This document shows, piece by piece, positions 54,983 to 64,000 of a DNA stretch of 64,000 bases. Positions within the stretch are counted from its first letter, which is position 1. Every line of letters starts with the position of its first letter. The translations under genes and the position numbers were made by a program. The DNA comes from JALZUE01 sp051251725 (GTDB lineage Bacteria; Pseudomonadota; Gammaproteobacteria; Enterobacterales; Alteromonadaceae), in contig JBPOFN010000010.1 in NCBI GenBank assembly GCA_051251725.1, forward strand, positions 58,167-122,166, read 5' to 3'. Below the pieces are notes generated by a model, which ran no database searches, was not told the origin of the DNA, and saw nothing but the letters and a program-made list of their open reading frames with translations.

Positions 54983-57763
54983 TTAGAGCGAGCTAAAGGT
55001 AAAACCTAATTCAAATGAACGGCCATATTCTTCATACTGGTAATTATAAGATGAATTACCGTGGTATAAATAAAAGGGTTCGTCAGTTAAATTAATCGCG
55101 TTGAAATAAACATTTAAATTTTCAGCAAGATAAAACCTAGCAGAATAATCTAACTGTAAATGGCGGTCTTCTTCAACTGCTGAGTCGCCAGCATAAAACT
55201 GGAAACTTTCACTCTTATAAGTTGCACTTAAGCGGGTGCTAAATTGGTTGTTTTCAAAACCTATCATCACATTCGCAACCGTATCAGCTTGATTTGGCAG
55301 CTCGTCATCCGCATCAACAAAAGTACCGTTCAAGCCTAACATTAAGCCAGAGTTAAAGTTTTTATTCCACGCCAGTTCAAGGCCGGTTAATTCAGCGTTA
55401 CCGCCATTAACATGCTGAATAACTTCTTCAAAACCCTGCCATTGACCATTGTCTTGCACTTCTTTTAAAACGATGTAGTTATCAATATCTTTGTAGAATA
55501 GTCCCGCCGAAAGTACGCCAATTTTACCTGGGTAATATTCGATGGATAAATCGATATTACTTGACTCATAAGGGGCTAAATCTGGATTACCAACTTCCGC
55601 TTTACGCTCTGTGCCGTCATCAGTAATTTCACTTTCAATTAATTGAAATGCACCGGCGTCTGAGAATGTTGGTCTGGCAATAGTATTGGTATAAGCAAAA
55701 CGCGCAACTACTTGCTCGTTCGGGCTGTAACGCACATTTAAACTTGGTAAAAGATGGTCGTAATCTTTTTTCACCGACCAAGCACTAACATCAAGCGTTT
55801 CTGAGTCATTGACCTCATCAACAATTAACTCAACGCGATTACCTTGCGTGTCAAATTTCGTCGCTTCATAACGAACACCTGTTACTATTTGCCAGTCGTT
55901 AATATCAAGCGTCACCATAGCATACAGCGCATTGATATCTTCATTGCTTTGATAGCTTTGGCCTGAGCTTTCAATACCAGAAGCTAACTCATTAATATCT
56001 AAAGACGCCGCTGTTGTTTTAACATATTGGCGTAAAGCATTTTGTGACATGCCTGGGCCAAAACCACCAAATGCAGCAAGTTCATAATCAACATTGCTGG
56101 TTTCAAAATCACGCGCGGTAATACCATCAAAGCCGCCGTCATAAACAGTCGCATTGACATCATTAAACTTTTCACGGGCGCGATATTTACCGCCAAATTT
56201 CAAGACCCCATTATTATTGTGCCAAACAAAGTCTCGGCTTAAATCAAAACGAAAGCTCAGTTCTTTGTCTTCAGTTTTATTATTTTGCAGCACAATTTCA
56301 TCGAGTTCGAAATTACGTAAATTATGAGCAGCGGCTGATTGCATTAATTGGGGGTAATCACCACTACTAAGATAAGCTAGTGCTAAGTCTTCACCGGCAA
56401 AATCGGCATCAATACGGTTTGGCTCAGCCTCACTCGACATTGAATAACCTAAGCTGTATTCAACTAACCAATTTTGTAATTGATTTTCACCGCCAGCAAC
56501 AATTGAGATAATTTCTTGTTCTTCGAAACGATCTTTGCTGTCTCGGTCCATTTGAGCATTGACAAATTCAGCACTATTAGCAGTTGCTGTGCTGGCTAAT
56601 ATTTCACCTTTTTCAAATTTATATTCATTACGCTGACGAAATTCATCATCTGAGAACTGACTATATAAAGTACGTAAGTAGTATTTATCTGTTACTGAGG
56701 TTTGTAGGTCAAAGTTAAGGGCTACACCTAGACGCTCGCGGGTGATCAAATAATAACGCTGTTCTATTTCTTCAGCGCCAAATAGTTCAATGTCATCACC
56801 GCTAACTGAGTCTTCATATTCGAAGGTATCCCAGCCGCCATCAGTTTCAACATTATGAGAGCCAAACTTGCGTTCAAACCAAGAAACAGCCGTAGCAACA
56901 CCTAATTGATTACCACCATTTAGCTGATAAATATTGCTATAACTTGCCGACGCTTTCGGGCTAGATTCTGAGGTTAATTCGTTATGCGAACCTTGTAAAG
57001 TTACACTGTAACTTTCGCCACTGCGATCAAAAGCACTTAAGCTTTTAACCTCAATTGAGCCGCCAATAGCGCTGGCATCCATATCTGGGGTTACGGTTTT
57101 GCTAACTTCTAAACTTTGAATTAATTCACTTGGAATAACATCCATCGCGACACTACGCACACCCGACTCAGGTGATGGTACATTGACCCCATTGATGGTG
57201 ACATTATTTAAGTTTGGATCGATGCCGCGAATACCAACAAAGCGACCTTCACCTTGGTCTCGCTGAATAAACATGCCCGGTAGGCGCTGTAAAGCTTCAG
57301 CAGCATTTTGATCAGGCAATTGACCAATGCTGTCGGCACTAACAACAGAAATAAGTTTGTTGGCATTTTTTTGACGATTTAACGCGCCTGCTTGACCAGC
57401 ACGTTGACCATAAACGATAACATTTTCTAACGGCTCATCTGAATTGCCGATCATGATGTTTTGACTAAAAATTTTATTATCGATAACAGTGATTTTTTTC
57501 ACCACCGGATCAGCACCTAAATAATTAATCAGTAAAGTGTATTCGCCTGCTGGCACATTGGTAAAGCGAAACGAACCATCACGTTCGGTGATCGAAGTAA
57601 GCTTCAACTCTTTAATAATCACTTGTGCGCCTTGGAAATAAACATTGTTTTTAGTGTCTGTAACTTTTCCTTCAACCCCAGACAATGCAAATGCTGATGA
57701 CGTCATCAAAGCGCTTGAGCAAGCAATAGCCAAAGCCGCTTTTTTAAATATTGCAGTATTCAT
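54983..57763 (-). CDS. TonB-dependent receptor of the agarase locus
   Basis: 926-residue outer-membrane importer. After the signal peptide (ending SAFALSG) a carboxypeptidase-regulatory-like Ig domain (about 30-110) precedes the plug. The plug has GQLPDQNAAEALQRLPGM and RGIDPNLNNVTINGVNV. The barrel ends in FELGFTFSSL. The N-terminal domain and its VTDTKNNVYFQGAQV block are common in polysaccharide-locus receptors of gammaproteobacteria. A decayed LacI regulator and a GH50 gene lie upstream, so import of agar-type oligosaccharides is inferred. Confidence 0.92.
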   Translation of the reverse strand: MNTAIFKKAALAIACSSALMTSSAFALSGVEGKVTDTKNNVYFQGAQVIIKELKLTSITERDGSFRFTNVPAGEYTLLINYLGADPVVKKITVIDNKIFSQNIMIGNSDEPLENVIVYGQRAGQAGALNRQKNANKLISVVSADSIGQLPDQNAAEALQRLPGMFIQRDQGEGRFVGIRGIDPNLNNVTINGVNVPSPESGVRSVAMDVIPSELIQSLEVSKTVTPDMDASAIGGSIEVKSLSAFDRSGESYSVTLQGSHNELTSESSPKASASYSNIYQLNGGNQLGVATAVSWFERKFGSHNVETDGGWDTFEYEDSVSGDDIELFGAEEIEQRYYLITRERLGVALNFDLQTSVTDKYYLRTLYSQFSDDEFRQRNEYKFEKGEILASTATANSAEFVNAQMDRDSKDRFEEQEIISIVAGGENQLQNWLVEYSLGYSMSSEAEPNRIDADFAGEDLALAYLSSGDYPQLMQSAAAHNLRNFELDEIVLQNNKTEDKELSFRFDLSRDFVWHNNNGVLKFGGKYRAREKFNDVNATVYDGGFDGITARDFETSNVDYELAAFGGFGPGMSQNALRQYVKTTAASLDINELASGIESSGQSYQSNEDINALYAMVTLDINDWQIVTGVRYEATKFDTQGNRVELIVDEVNDSETLDVSAWSVKKDYDHLLPSLNVRYSPNEQVVARFAYTNTIARPTFSDAGAFQLIESEITDDGTERKAEVGNPDLAPYESSNIDLSIEYYPGKIGVLSAGLFYKDIDNYIVLKEVQDNGQWQGFEEVIQHVNGGNAELTGLELAWNKNFNSGLMLGLNGTFVDADDELPNQADTVANVMIGFENNQFSTRLSATYKSESFQFYAGDSAVEEDRHLQLDYSARFYLAENLNVYFNAINLTDEPFYLYHGNSSYNYQYEEYGRSFELGFTFSSL

Positions 57764-57788
57764 GTTTGTTCTCGATTGTTTTTATTAG

Positions 57789-57805
57789 TGCCAACGAACT
57801 TGGCA
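57789..57805. promoter_or_regulatory. Palindrome in the TonB receptor leader
   Basis: TGCCAA, five bases, TTGGCA, 26 bases before the ATG of the TonB receptor. It could be an operator or a leader hairpin; I cannot tell which. Confidence 0.35.
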
Positions 57806-57887
57806 AATTAAGAACAAAAAAATACGAGAATTTGATGACGGTTTGATGTCTTAAATATTGCTAATTAGTGAAACTAAACAATACCGT

Positions 57888-58130
57888 TTAGCGACAGGTC
57901 GAGGCAAAGAGCCAATCATCAAAACCAATAACCCAAATATCTGCAGGAATGCGATAACCTTAAACTAATCATCATGGCTTCCACTGCCACATTGTCGTTA
58001 TAAGCGACACACCTGTAAATTATAAGCCGCGGGTTAAGACTTGATTAATAGGAATTTTCCCGCAAACCACCCGAGAAACGGTAGCTGCACAAACCCCGGC
58101 TATTTTAGCAACGTCTTTTAAAGTAACCAT
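57888..58130 (-). pseudogene. Decayed LacI-family regulator
   Basis: An ATG at 58130 opens an unmistakable LacI DNA-binding helix, MVTLKDVAKIAGVCAATVSR, which stops after 36 residues at 58020. About 20 bases later, in another frame, LacI C-terminal sequence appears: NDNVAVEAMMISLR (57999 leftward), then in a third frame YRIPADIWVIGFDDW, which ends at 57888. A whole LacI protein has roughly 200 residues between these parts, so most of the core was deleted and two frame changes followed. It is divergent from GH50 and lies upstream of the TonB receptor, the usual place for a local repressor. Confidence 0.9.
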
Positions 58131-58184
58131 TTTATTTCACTTTTATTAGCTATTGCTTGAGCTAAACAATAGCGACAACACCAT

Positions 58185-58202
58185 TCTGCAAACGCTTGCA
58201 GA
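58185..58202. promoter_or_regulatory. LacI-type operator upstream of the GH50 gene
   Basis: TCTGCAAACGCTTGCAGA: 7-base arms are exact complements around ACGC, and GCAAACG(C/T)TTGC is the classical LacI/PurR-type core. It lies 55 bases from the LacI pseudogene and about 160 bases from the GH50 ATG. A weak promoter (TTGCAG, 17 bases, CATAGT) overlaps its right arm. Confidence 0.65.
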
Positions 58203-58360
58203 AAAATACAAATAATGCCATAGTACCCACTTATTGTTAACTATTAACCAAATAGCCTGTGATTTTTAATAATAATACCGCTGCTGCCTGCGAACTAAAC
58301 TAGCGAATAACAGCAAAGAATAAATATTTTACCGCTCGTTAATTTAATTGGACTTACTTT

Positions 58361-60679
58361 ATGAAGGTTTTGTTTATGAAAATTCTGCAAACGTTTTCAA
58401 TACTATCTATTTTATGGTTAAACGCGTGTAGCGTTAATGAACCAGAAAAAATCAATCAAACTATCCAACAACTTGTTGATTTTGAATCGCAAGACTATAA
58501 AAGTTTAATACAGCTTGAAAACATCACCTCAACGTTAATCACTAAAAGTGACAGCGAAGGTGTTACTCAAGGTAATAAAGCATTGCAACTTGCGCTGCAT
58601 TCAAAAGCCAACTATTTAGTCGCTCTCACTATCGCACCTACTACACCATGGGACTGGAGTGCACATGAAAATTTCAGTATCGCGATGGATATTACTAGTC
58701 CAATCGATGAATCTATTCATGTTTATCTTGAAGTCGAAGATGCAAATGGCCAATTACATCGCCGCAGCATGAACGTGGCTAAGCAGTCTAGCGAAACATA
58801 CCAAGTAGAATTAGACGGTTATGATTTGGGTATTGAATCAGGCATGCGCGCTAACCCGACCGGTTGGCAAACAGATAAAAAACCGTTCTTTTACCGTTGG
58901 GGCGGAGTCAAAAAAATCGATTTAAGTGCGATTAAACACATTAAATTATCCGCAGAAAGCTTACTTTCAGACCGCGCTTTAGTGATTGATAATATTCGTT
59001 TAATTCAAAATCCAGCCTACGATGAAAGTTATTTGGAAAACTTAGTTGACCAATATGGGCAAGCCATAAACGCTGAGTTTGCGCAAAAAGTGCATTCTGA
59101 TAAGGAACTAAACCAACTTAAAGAAGCTGAGTTAAATAGCTTATCAGCAGGCTTATTTGCTGATCGCTCAGCCTACGGCGGCTGGAAAAACGGGCCACAA
59201 CTTAACGCTACCGGCTATTTTTACACCACTAAATATCAAGGTAAATGGAGCTTAGTTGACCCAGAAGGCTATTTGTATTTTTCTAATGGTATTGCCAATG
59301 TTCGTATGGCTAACACCTCAACGATGACCGGCGTTGATTTCGATAAAAGCTATATCAAACAACGTAGCCCAGATGATTTAACCCCAGAAGATTCGATTGG
59401 CTTAAACCGAATTACCGGCCCTGCATTAGCGACAGCAAAAGTCACTTCAACCATGCGTAACAATATGTTTTCTTGGTTGCCAAGTTATGATGAACCACTT
59501 GCCAAACACTATGGTTATCGCCGTACAGCACATATAGGCGCTATTGATAGCAGTGAAACCTACAGCTTTTATCAAGCAAACTTAGAACGTAAATATGGCG
59601 AAAGCTATATGGAAACTTGGCAAGAAATCACGCTCAAGCGTATGCGTAATTGGGGCTTTACTTCTTTTGGTAATTGGATCGATCCAATGTTCTATCACAA
59701 GAATAAATTACCGTATTTTGCCAATGGCTGGATTATTGGTAATTTCAATAAAGTTAGCAGTGGCGCTGATTATTGGGCACCAATGCCAGACCCGTTTGAC
59801 CCGCTGTTTGCTGAACGTGTGGGTGAAACCGTTGTACAAGTTGCTAAAGAAGTAAACAACAGCCCTTGGTGTGTTGGCGTATTTGTTGATAACGAAAAAA
59901 GCTGGGGTAAAGTTGGCAGTGTCGAAACCCAATACGGCATAGTGATCAACACCCTTTCAAGAGCAAATTCAGACAGCCAAACCAAAGCGGAATTTAGCCG
60001 TTTACTGAAAAATAAATACCAAAGCATTAATGCGCTTAATAGCAGTTGGAACAGCAATATTAAAGATTGGCAAGCATTTGACCAAGGGGTAAAAACCAGT
60101 GATTTTACGCCAAGCCAAGTAGCCGATTTCTCGTTATTGTTATCTGCTTATGCTGATGAATATTTTAAAATTGTTCGTCAAGAAGTGAAAAAGTTAATGC
60201 CGAATCATCTTTATATGGGCGCACGTTTTGCTCCATGGGGCATGACCCCAGAAGTATTAAACGCTGCGGTTAAATATACTGATGTGATGAGCTTTAATTA
60301 TTATCGTGAAGGTTTACACCCTGAGCAATGGGCTTTTCTTGAAGAAATAGATATGCCGAGCATCATTGGGGAATTCCATTTTGGTAGTGATGATACTGGT
60401 CTTTATCACCCTGGCGCTGTGATAGCTGCCGATCAAAACGACAGAGCAGCAAAATATCAAGGCTATTTAAACTCAGTGATCGACAATCCGTATATGGTTG
60501 GTGCTCATTGGTTTCAATATATTGACTCACCAACAACAGGTCGAGCCCATGACGGCGAAAACTACAATGTCGGTTTTGTCACCACCGCCGATATTCCATA
60601 TGCTGAGTTAATCGACAAAGTAAAAGAAGTTAACGGTTACCTTTACCCACGTAAGTTTAGCGGTAAAGAAACTGACTAA
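58361..60679 (+). CDS. Lipoprotein GH50 agarase-like beta-glycosidase
   Basis: 772-residue enzyme resembling GH50 beta-agarases. Its signal peptide has lipobox LNAC, so it is probably anchored to a membrane. An N-terminal carbohydrate-binding beta-sandwich (about 40-215) is followed by the TIM-barrel. The acid/base candidate is Glu512 in VFVDNEKSWG and the nucleophile candidate Glu671 in IIGEFHFGS. GH50 enzymes act on agarose/neoagaro-oligosaccharides, some as exo-enzymes. An ATG at 58376 with GAAGG upstream is an alternative start. It is divergent from the LacI remnant. Confidence 0.9.
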   Translation: MKVLFMKILQTFSILSILWLNACSVNEPEKINQTIQQLVDFESQDYKSLIQLENITSTLITKSDSEGVTQGNKALQLALHSKANYLVALTIAPTTPWDWSAHENFSIAMDITSPIDESIHVYLEVEDANGQLHRRSMNVAKQSSETYQVELDGYDLGIESGMRANPTGWQTDKKPFFYRWGGVKKIDLSAIKHIKLSAESLLSDRALVIDNIRLIQNPAYDESYLENLVDQYGQAINAEFAQKVHSDKELNQLKEAELNSLSAGLFADRSAYGGWKNGPQLNATGYFYTTKYQGKWSLVDPEGYLYFSNGIANVRMANTSTMTGVDFDKSYIKQRSPDDLTPEDSIGLNRITGPALATAKVTSTMRNNMFSWLPSYDEPLAKHYGYRRTAHIGAIDSSETYSFYQANLERKYGESYMETWQEITLKRMRNWGFTSFGNWIDPMFYHKNKLPYFANGWIIGNFNKVSSGADYWAPMPDPFDPLFAERVGETVVQVAKEVNNSPWCVGVFVDNEKSWGKVGSVETQYGIVINTLSRANSDSQTKAEFSRLLKNKYQSINALNSSWNSNIKDWQAFDQGVKTSDFTPSQVADFSLLLSAYADEYFKIVRQEVKKLMPNHLYMGARFAPWGMTPEVLNAAVKYTDVMSFNYYREGLHPEQWAFLEEIDMPSIIGEFHFGSDDTGLYHPGAVIAADQNDRAAKYQGYLNSVIDNPYMVGAHWFQYIDSPTTGRAHDGENYNVGFVTTADIPYAELIDKVKEVNGYLYPRKFSGKETD

Positions 60680-60698
60680 AGTAAAGTAAGTAAAAAAA

Positions 60699-60731
60699 TA
60701 AGTGCTCACTTAAAAATTAAGTGAGCACTTA
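60699..60731. terminator. Terminator hairpin between GH50 and pldA
   Basis: Perfect 14-bp arms (60699-60712 and 60718-60731) reading TAAGTGCTCACTTA. On the minus strand a seven-T run follows, so it best ends pldA; on the plus strand it also lies 20 bases after GH50. Confidence 0.9.
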
Positions 60732-60805
60732 ATGCCATAAAAATCACTGACCTGATAAAGCAGCTAAATGAGCGCCGAATAACGCAATCTCCCCTGTCTA
60801 AATCA

Positions 60806-61750
60806 TTAAAACGAAGAAACCTCAAAAGACACACCAAAACTGCTGGTCTTTAAAAAATATTGCGCAAAGTCAGCGCCATAACCGCGTTGATACCAAATCA
60901 TCACCGGCATATCATAAAATTCGGTTGATGCTTCTAGTTTGATCGTATTGTATTTGAAGCTACTGCGAATACCGGTTTCAAGGATTAATGAAAATTTATA
61001 TTCATCAATCAAGCGTTTATTAAACCATTCATCATTTTGAAATTTAATTAACAGTTTCAAACCGTTGATTTCTTTTCTGCTGGTAATATCGCGCCTTTTT
61101 TCCCAAGTAAAATACTCTTCAATATCGTCTTGTAATAAACCGCCAACAAAATTTCGATAACTAAAATAAGTATTAATACGATTTTCCCACATCGAGGTTT
61201 TATAGGTGATGCCCCAATAATCCCAGCCTCGACTGATATAGTCGTTAGCATAAGTACCTTTATCGCCATCGAGCACAAAATCAACAAACATCGACTGCCA
61301 GCTTTTTAGCGAACTTACTCGCTGGCCATTGGACTCATGGCCATAATGAAGCTCAAGATATTCAGTACTATTTAAGAACGTTTGGTTGGCGATATAACCT
61401 TTCTTATCAAAGCGAAAACGCCAAAAGAGCGAAGGATTAAAACGCTTTGAAATGACCGGGGAAGACTTTCTAACACTGATGTATTGGCCAAAACGACCGG
61501 TAAACGCGAGATAAGGAATACAGCTTTCAAATAATTTGTTATTACACCAGCCCTTTGAATAATCATAAGCTATTGGATATTTAAGCGAGACTTTAAAGTC
61601 TAAAAAAAGCTCTTTGTCATCACTGTCGCGAGTGTAGCCTAATAAATTGGGCTCATGGCTGGTCAGTTTTTCACTCAAGGATAAATTTTTCTGCTCTGCG
61701 GCTAATGAAAACAACGGTATTAACAACCAACATATTATTACCTTTTTCAT
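60806..61750 (-). CDS. Outer-membrane phospholipase A homologue (PldA-like) with altered active site
   Basis: 314-residue exported protein with signal peptide LIPLFSLAAE. ATG 61750 has a perfect AAGGAG six bases upstream; the longer frame to 61789 lacks one. The central motif YGHESNGQ (His138, Ser140) and the surrounding barrel strands match OMPLA, where His142, Ser144 and Asn156 form the catalytic triad. Fourteen residues after His138, where OMPLA has Asn156, this protein has Gln152 (SWQSM). The C-terminal half is a normal barrel. It follows GH50 in a convergent arrangement; lipid hydrolysis is uncertain because of the substitution. Confidence 0.82.
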   Translation of the reverse strand: MKKVIICWLLIPLFSLAAEQKNLSLSEKLTSHEPNLLGYTRDSDDKELFLDFKVSLKYPIAYDYSKGWCNNKLFESCIPYLAFTGRFGQYISVRKSSPVISKRFNPSLFWRFRFDKKGYIANQTFLNSTEYLELHYGHESNGQRVSSLKSWQSMFVDFVLDGDKGTYANDYISRGWDYWGITYKTSMWENRINTYFSYRNFVGGLLQDDIEEYFTWEKRRDITSRKEINGLKLLIKFQNDEWFNKRLIDEYKFSLILETGIRSSFKYNTIKLEASTEFYDMPVMIWYQRGYGADFAQYFLKTSSFGVSFEVSSF

Positions 61751-61893
61751 ATCTGCTCCTTGCCTGTGTTTATCATTGATTTTTATCAATAAATTACGCT
61801 ACCTAACTATCGGTTATTTTACCTACTTCAGTCAATGTTTTGCCGTGATAACAGCTTAATAGTTTTTTCAGATGTTAAGTTTCAACACAAAAA

Positions 61894-61925
61894 AAACGGC
61901 TAAATGAAGATTCATTTAGCCGTTT
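61894..61925 (-). terminator. Terminator of the GH105 gene
   Basis: Perfect 15-bp arms AAACGGCTAAATGAA / TTCATTTAGCCGTTT with a two-base loop. On the minus strand the second arm runs into eight Ts. It lies 40 bases past the GH105 stop at 61966. Confidence 0.9.
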
Positions 61926-61965
61926 AAAGTATTAACCGCTTTCTTATAAGGTTAGCGTCAGGAGC

Positions 61966-63216
61966 TTATTTATCAGACCATTTAATCATCTCTGAGGCTG
62001 CTAACAAGACAGCACCAACACCATATAATTGCGAATCGGTTTCTTTGACTGGATCTGGTGATTTACCTACATGCTGCACCCAATTTACACGACCACTCGC
62101 TTCAACAGCTTTTTCGATTGCCGCCCAGCCTTTTTCAACAATTTCTTTTGATTTTTGGTCGGCTAAAATTCCGTTATTAACACCCCACGCTAAGCCGTAG
62201 GTAATAAAAGCAGTGCCGCTAATTTCAGGCGTTTTAACAATATCAGGATCCATTAACGACGGCGGCCAATAGCCATTGTCACGTTGTAACTTCATTAAGC
62301 CTGCGGCATTTTTTTTGTATAGTTCGATATAACGAGGTTTTGACGGATGATTTTCAGGCAAGTCGTCAATAATTAACGGTAAAGCAGCAAATACCCAACC
62401 GTTGCCACGTCCCCAAAAAACCGGCTTGCCATTTTTATTTTTCATTTCAAAATAACGGCTATCGCGGAAGAACAAACCATAATGGTCAGAAAATAAATAA
62501 TCAGCAGCTGCCCAAAATTCTTTATCACCATATTCAAAATATTTAGGATCGCCTGTCACTTTAGTCATTTTCAGCCAAGCACGTGGCGCCATAAATAAGG
62601 CATCAGCCCAACACCAGCGTAATTGACAATTACCTTCAAGATGAGATTTAGAGGTATTGTTGTTATCAACTTGTTTATCAATATCAACCATTTCCAAGCC
62701 AACTTTAGGCTTGTTGTCTAAAATCATATCGAATAAATCTTGGGTTGGTTTGTACGCTTCTTTATTGCCTGTTTGTTCAGTTAACCAAAGGTATGTTTGT
62801 GCAATAGTGTGGTCATCAGCATGATAAGGACGCGATAAATGCAACTCATACTTTTGCTCTTTACTCACTTTTTCAATAAAACTTAAGAACTCTTTATTGT
62901 TGGTGGTTTCTGTCCATTTTGTTAAACCAATATAAAAAGCCGCTTGGATCCAGAATTTAGCATCTTCTGATTTTGCACGATGTGACTCGGGAATGTAGTG
63001 TAAGTTACCCAGCTGCTTTAATTGCCAAGTAGCCGAGCGATTGGCAATATCGAATGCTGACTTTTTAATAAGTTCGGCAGATGAAGTCATCTTAGCGATA
63101 GTTTTACTATTACTAGTATCTGTAGACTGTACTGAAATTTGTGGCGCTTTATTACAGCCACTAAGCAGTAAACTTACCGTTAGCGGTACAAGCGCTAATT
63201 TCATTTTTATAGACAT
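61966..63216 (-). CDS. Lipoprotein GH105/GH88-type unsaturated glycuronyl hydrolase
   Basis: 416-residue (alpha/alpha)6-barrel hydrolase that cleaves unsaturated uronic-acid ends left by polysaccharide lyases. It has lipobox LLSGC. The conserved DDHTIAQTYLWL, WCWADALFMAPRAW and GRGNGWVFAALPL motifs match GH105 enzymes. AGGAAAATCTT precedes the ATG. No polysaccharide lyase is visible nearby, so its lyase partner is elsewhere or the substrate is not a lyase product. It is separated from pldA by two hairpins and lies at the right end of the locus. Confidence 0.9.
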   Translation of the reverse strand: MSIKMKLALVPLTVSLLLSGCNKAPQISVQSTDTSNSKTIAKMTSSAELIKKSAFDIANRSATWQLKQLGNLHYIPESHRAKSEDAKFWIQAAFYIGLTKWTETTNNKEFLSFIEKVSKEQKYELHLSRPYHADDHTIAQTYLWLTEQTGNKEAYKPTQDLFDMILDNKPKVGLEMVDIDKQVDNNNTSKSHLEGNCQLRWCWADALFMAPRAWLKMTKVTGDPKYFEYGDKEFWAAADYLFSDHYGLFFRDSRYFEMKNKNGKPVFWGRGNGWVFAALPLIIDDLPENHPSKPRYIELYKKNAAGLMKLQRDNGYWPPSLMDPDIVKTPEISGTAFITYGLAWGVNNGILADQKSKEIVEKGWAAIEKAVEASGRVNWVQHVGKSPDPVKETDSQLYGVGAVLLAASEMIKWSDK

Positions 63217-64000
63217 AAGATTTTCCTGATTTATATTTTTTGATAACTACTGATAGCAAAATAATTAGCAAGCATGATGAGGCGCTCGCAAAAACTAATT
63301 ATTGATCGACTATCCTAGCTTCAGACAAAGCACGGATAACAGCCCCCTGATCACCTACTAAGTACATTTTTCGTAAATCTGCTCCTTGCTCGATACCAGC
63401 GACTATTACTTGCACATCCGGATGAAGGATGTGAACGCTAAGCCAGTTTGTGGCAGTGTTAGAACACCTCACATTGGTAAAGCATCTGGCCTGCTTACTG
63501 ATTAATTCAGCCAAGCATATCAGCACTACCACAATAAAATTGTGCACAAGCACGAGATAAATATGAGTAAGCGTAATTAATAAAAGTCGGTAATTAACAG
63601 CAAGCTTTGTTGTTTTAATCGTCAGTAACAATATAACAAGACGAAACGAAATGCAATATTATGATTTATTATGACCGCTTATGGTTTTGGGCTTTATCCT
63701 TTAGCTAAAACATCATAAACATCGCCGCATAAAGCATAAAACCGTCAATATGGTGTTAATAAAGTGAACAAGAATGGTAACGTTAATATTATTGTGGCTT
63801 TGATAAACTGAGGCTTGCTTGTGACTAAGCTTTAGGCTTGGCTTAAGGTTAAGAGTTAAAATATATTCAGGATAATATTCAATAAAGACAGGAATTTTGC
63901 TATTGGTTTGAGCTTTCGGCTTCCAGCCTGTCTCTTGATCACAAGTCGAGTTCCTTCATAAAAGCATAGGACTCGACTAAAAACATTAATTTTACCCAGC
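63217..64000. other. Right-edge region without a confident gene
   Basis: 784 bases. A 110-codon minus-strand frame (63299-63631) ends in a protein-like stretch, VQVIVAGIEQGADLRKMY, but it starts poorly and matches no family I know. It may be a decayed gene end. Near the edge a hairpin with arms AGTCGAGTTCCT (63944) and AGGACTCGACT (63968) is visible, with one bulge. I see no RNA gene. Confidence 0.4.

Overview
The window is from the chromosome of a marine, low-GC, polysaccharide-degrading gammaproteobacterium, probably an Alteromonadales member close to Colwelliaceae (Colwellia/Thalassotalea). That placement is inferred from codon usage, the many TonB-dependent receptors, sulfatases and lipoprotein glycosidases, and the B12-salvage, czc and ser genes. 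I saw no rRNA, tRNA, CRISPR array, complete insertion sequence or phage gene.

Layout. 1-7.2 kb (minus strand): a B12 uptake and lower-ligand assembly operon (btuD-btuC-cobT-cobS-cobU-cobQ and the first codons of a further gene) behind a cobalamin riboswitch. A 14-bp tandem array and cobC lie just upstream. 7.2-15.8 kb: a large hybrid histidine kinase, pgi, and a serA/serC pair. 16-21 kb: a tetR-MFP-RND efflux operon with a perfect inverted-repeat operator. 21-25.5 kb: a cupredoxin / GGDEF-EAL / outer-membrane-protein operon. 25.8-30.9 kb: a sialate-type esterase, a lipoprotein sulfatase and a DUF5060-like glycosidase. 31-37 kb: a czcICBA-like metal efflux operon. 37-38.6 kb: aroA. 39-40.7 kb: a second sulfatase.

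41.6-52.4 kb is a compact laminarin (beta-1,3-glucan) locus: lipoprotein GH3, TonB receptor, and lipoprotein GH16 laminarinase with three tandem C-terminal modules, followed by a LytS/LytTR two-component pair. A TACGATGAAA-type direct repeat occurs upstream of both the GH16 gene and the two-component operon, so the pair is the likely local switch. 53-63.2 kb: a short Lys-rich protein, a metallophosphoesterase lipoprotein, a TonB receptor, a GH50 agarase-like lipoprotein, an OMPLA-like phospholipase and a GH105 hydrolase. A decayed LacI-family regulator and an apparently intact LacI-type operator sit between the TonB receptor and the GH50 gene.

The less obvious signals are the LacI pseudogene with its orphan operator, the candidate LytTR site shared by two promoters, an OMPLA homologue with Gln at the catalytic Asn position, two heptamer-phased tandem arrays 21 kb apart, and the cupredoxin/c-di-GMP/OMP operon. 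Most systems here belong to known families; I found no clearly unprecedented multi-gene system.
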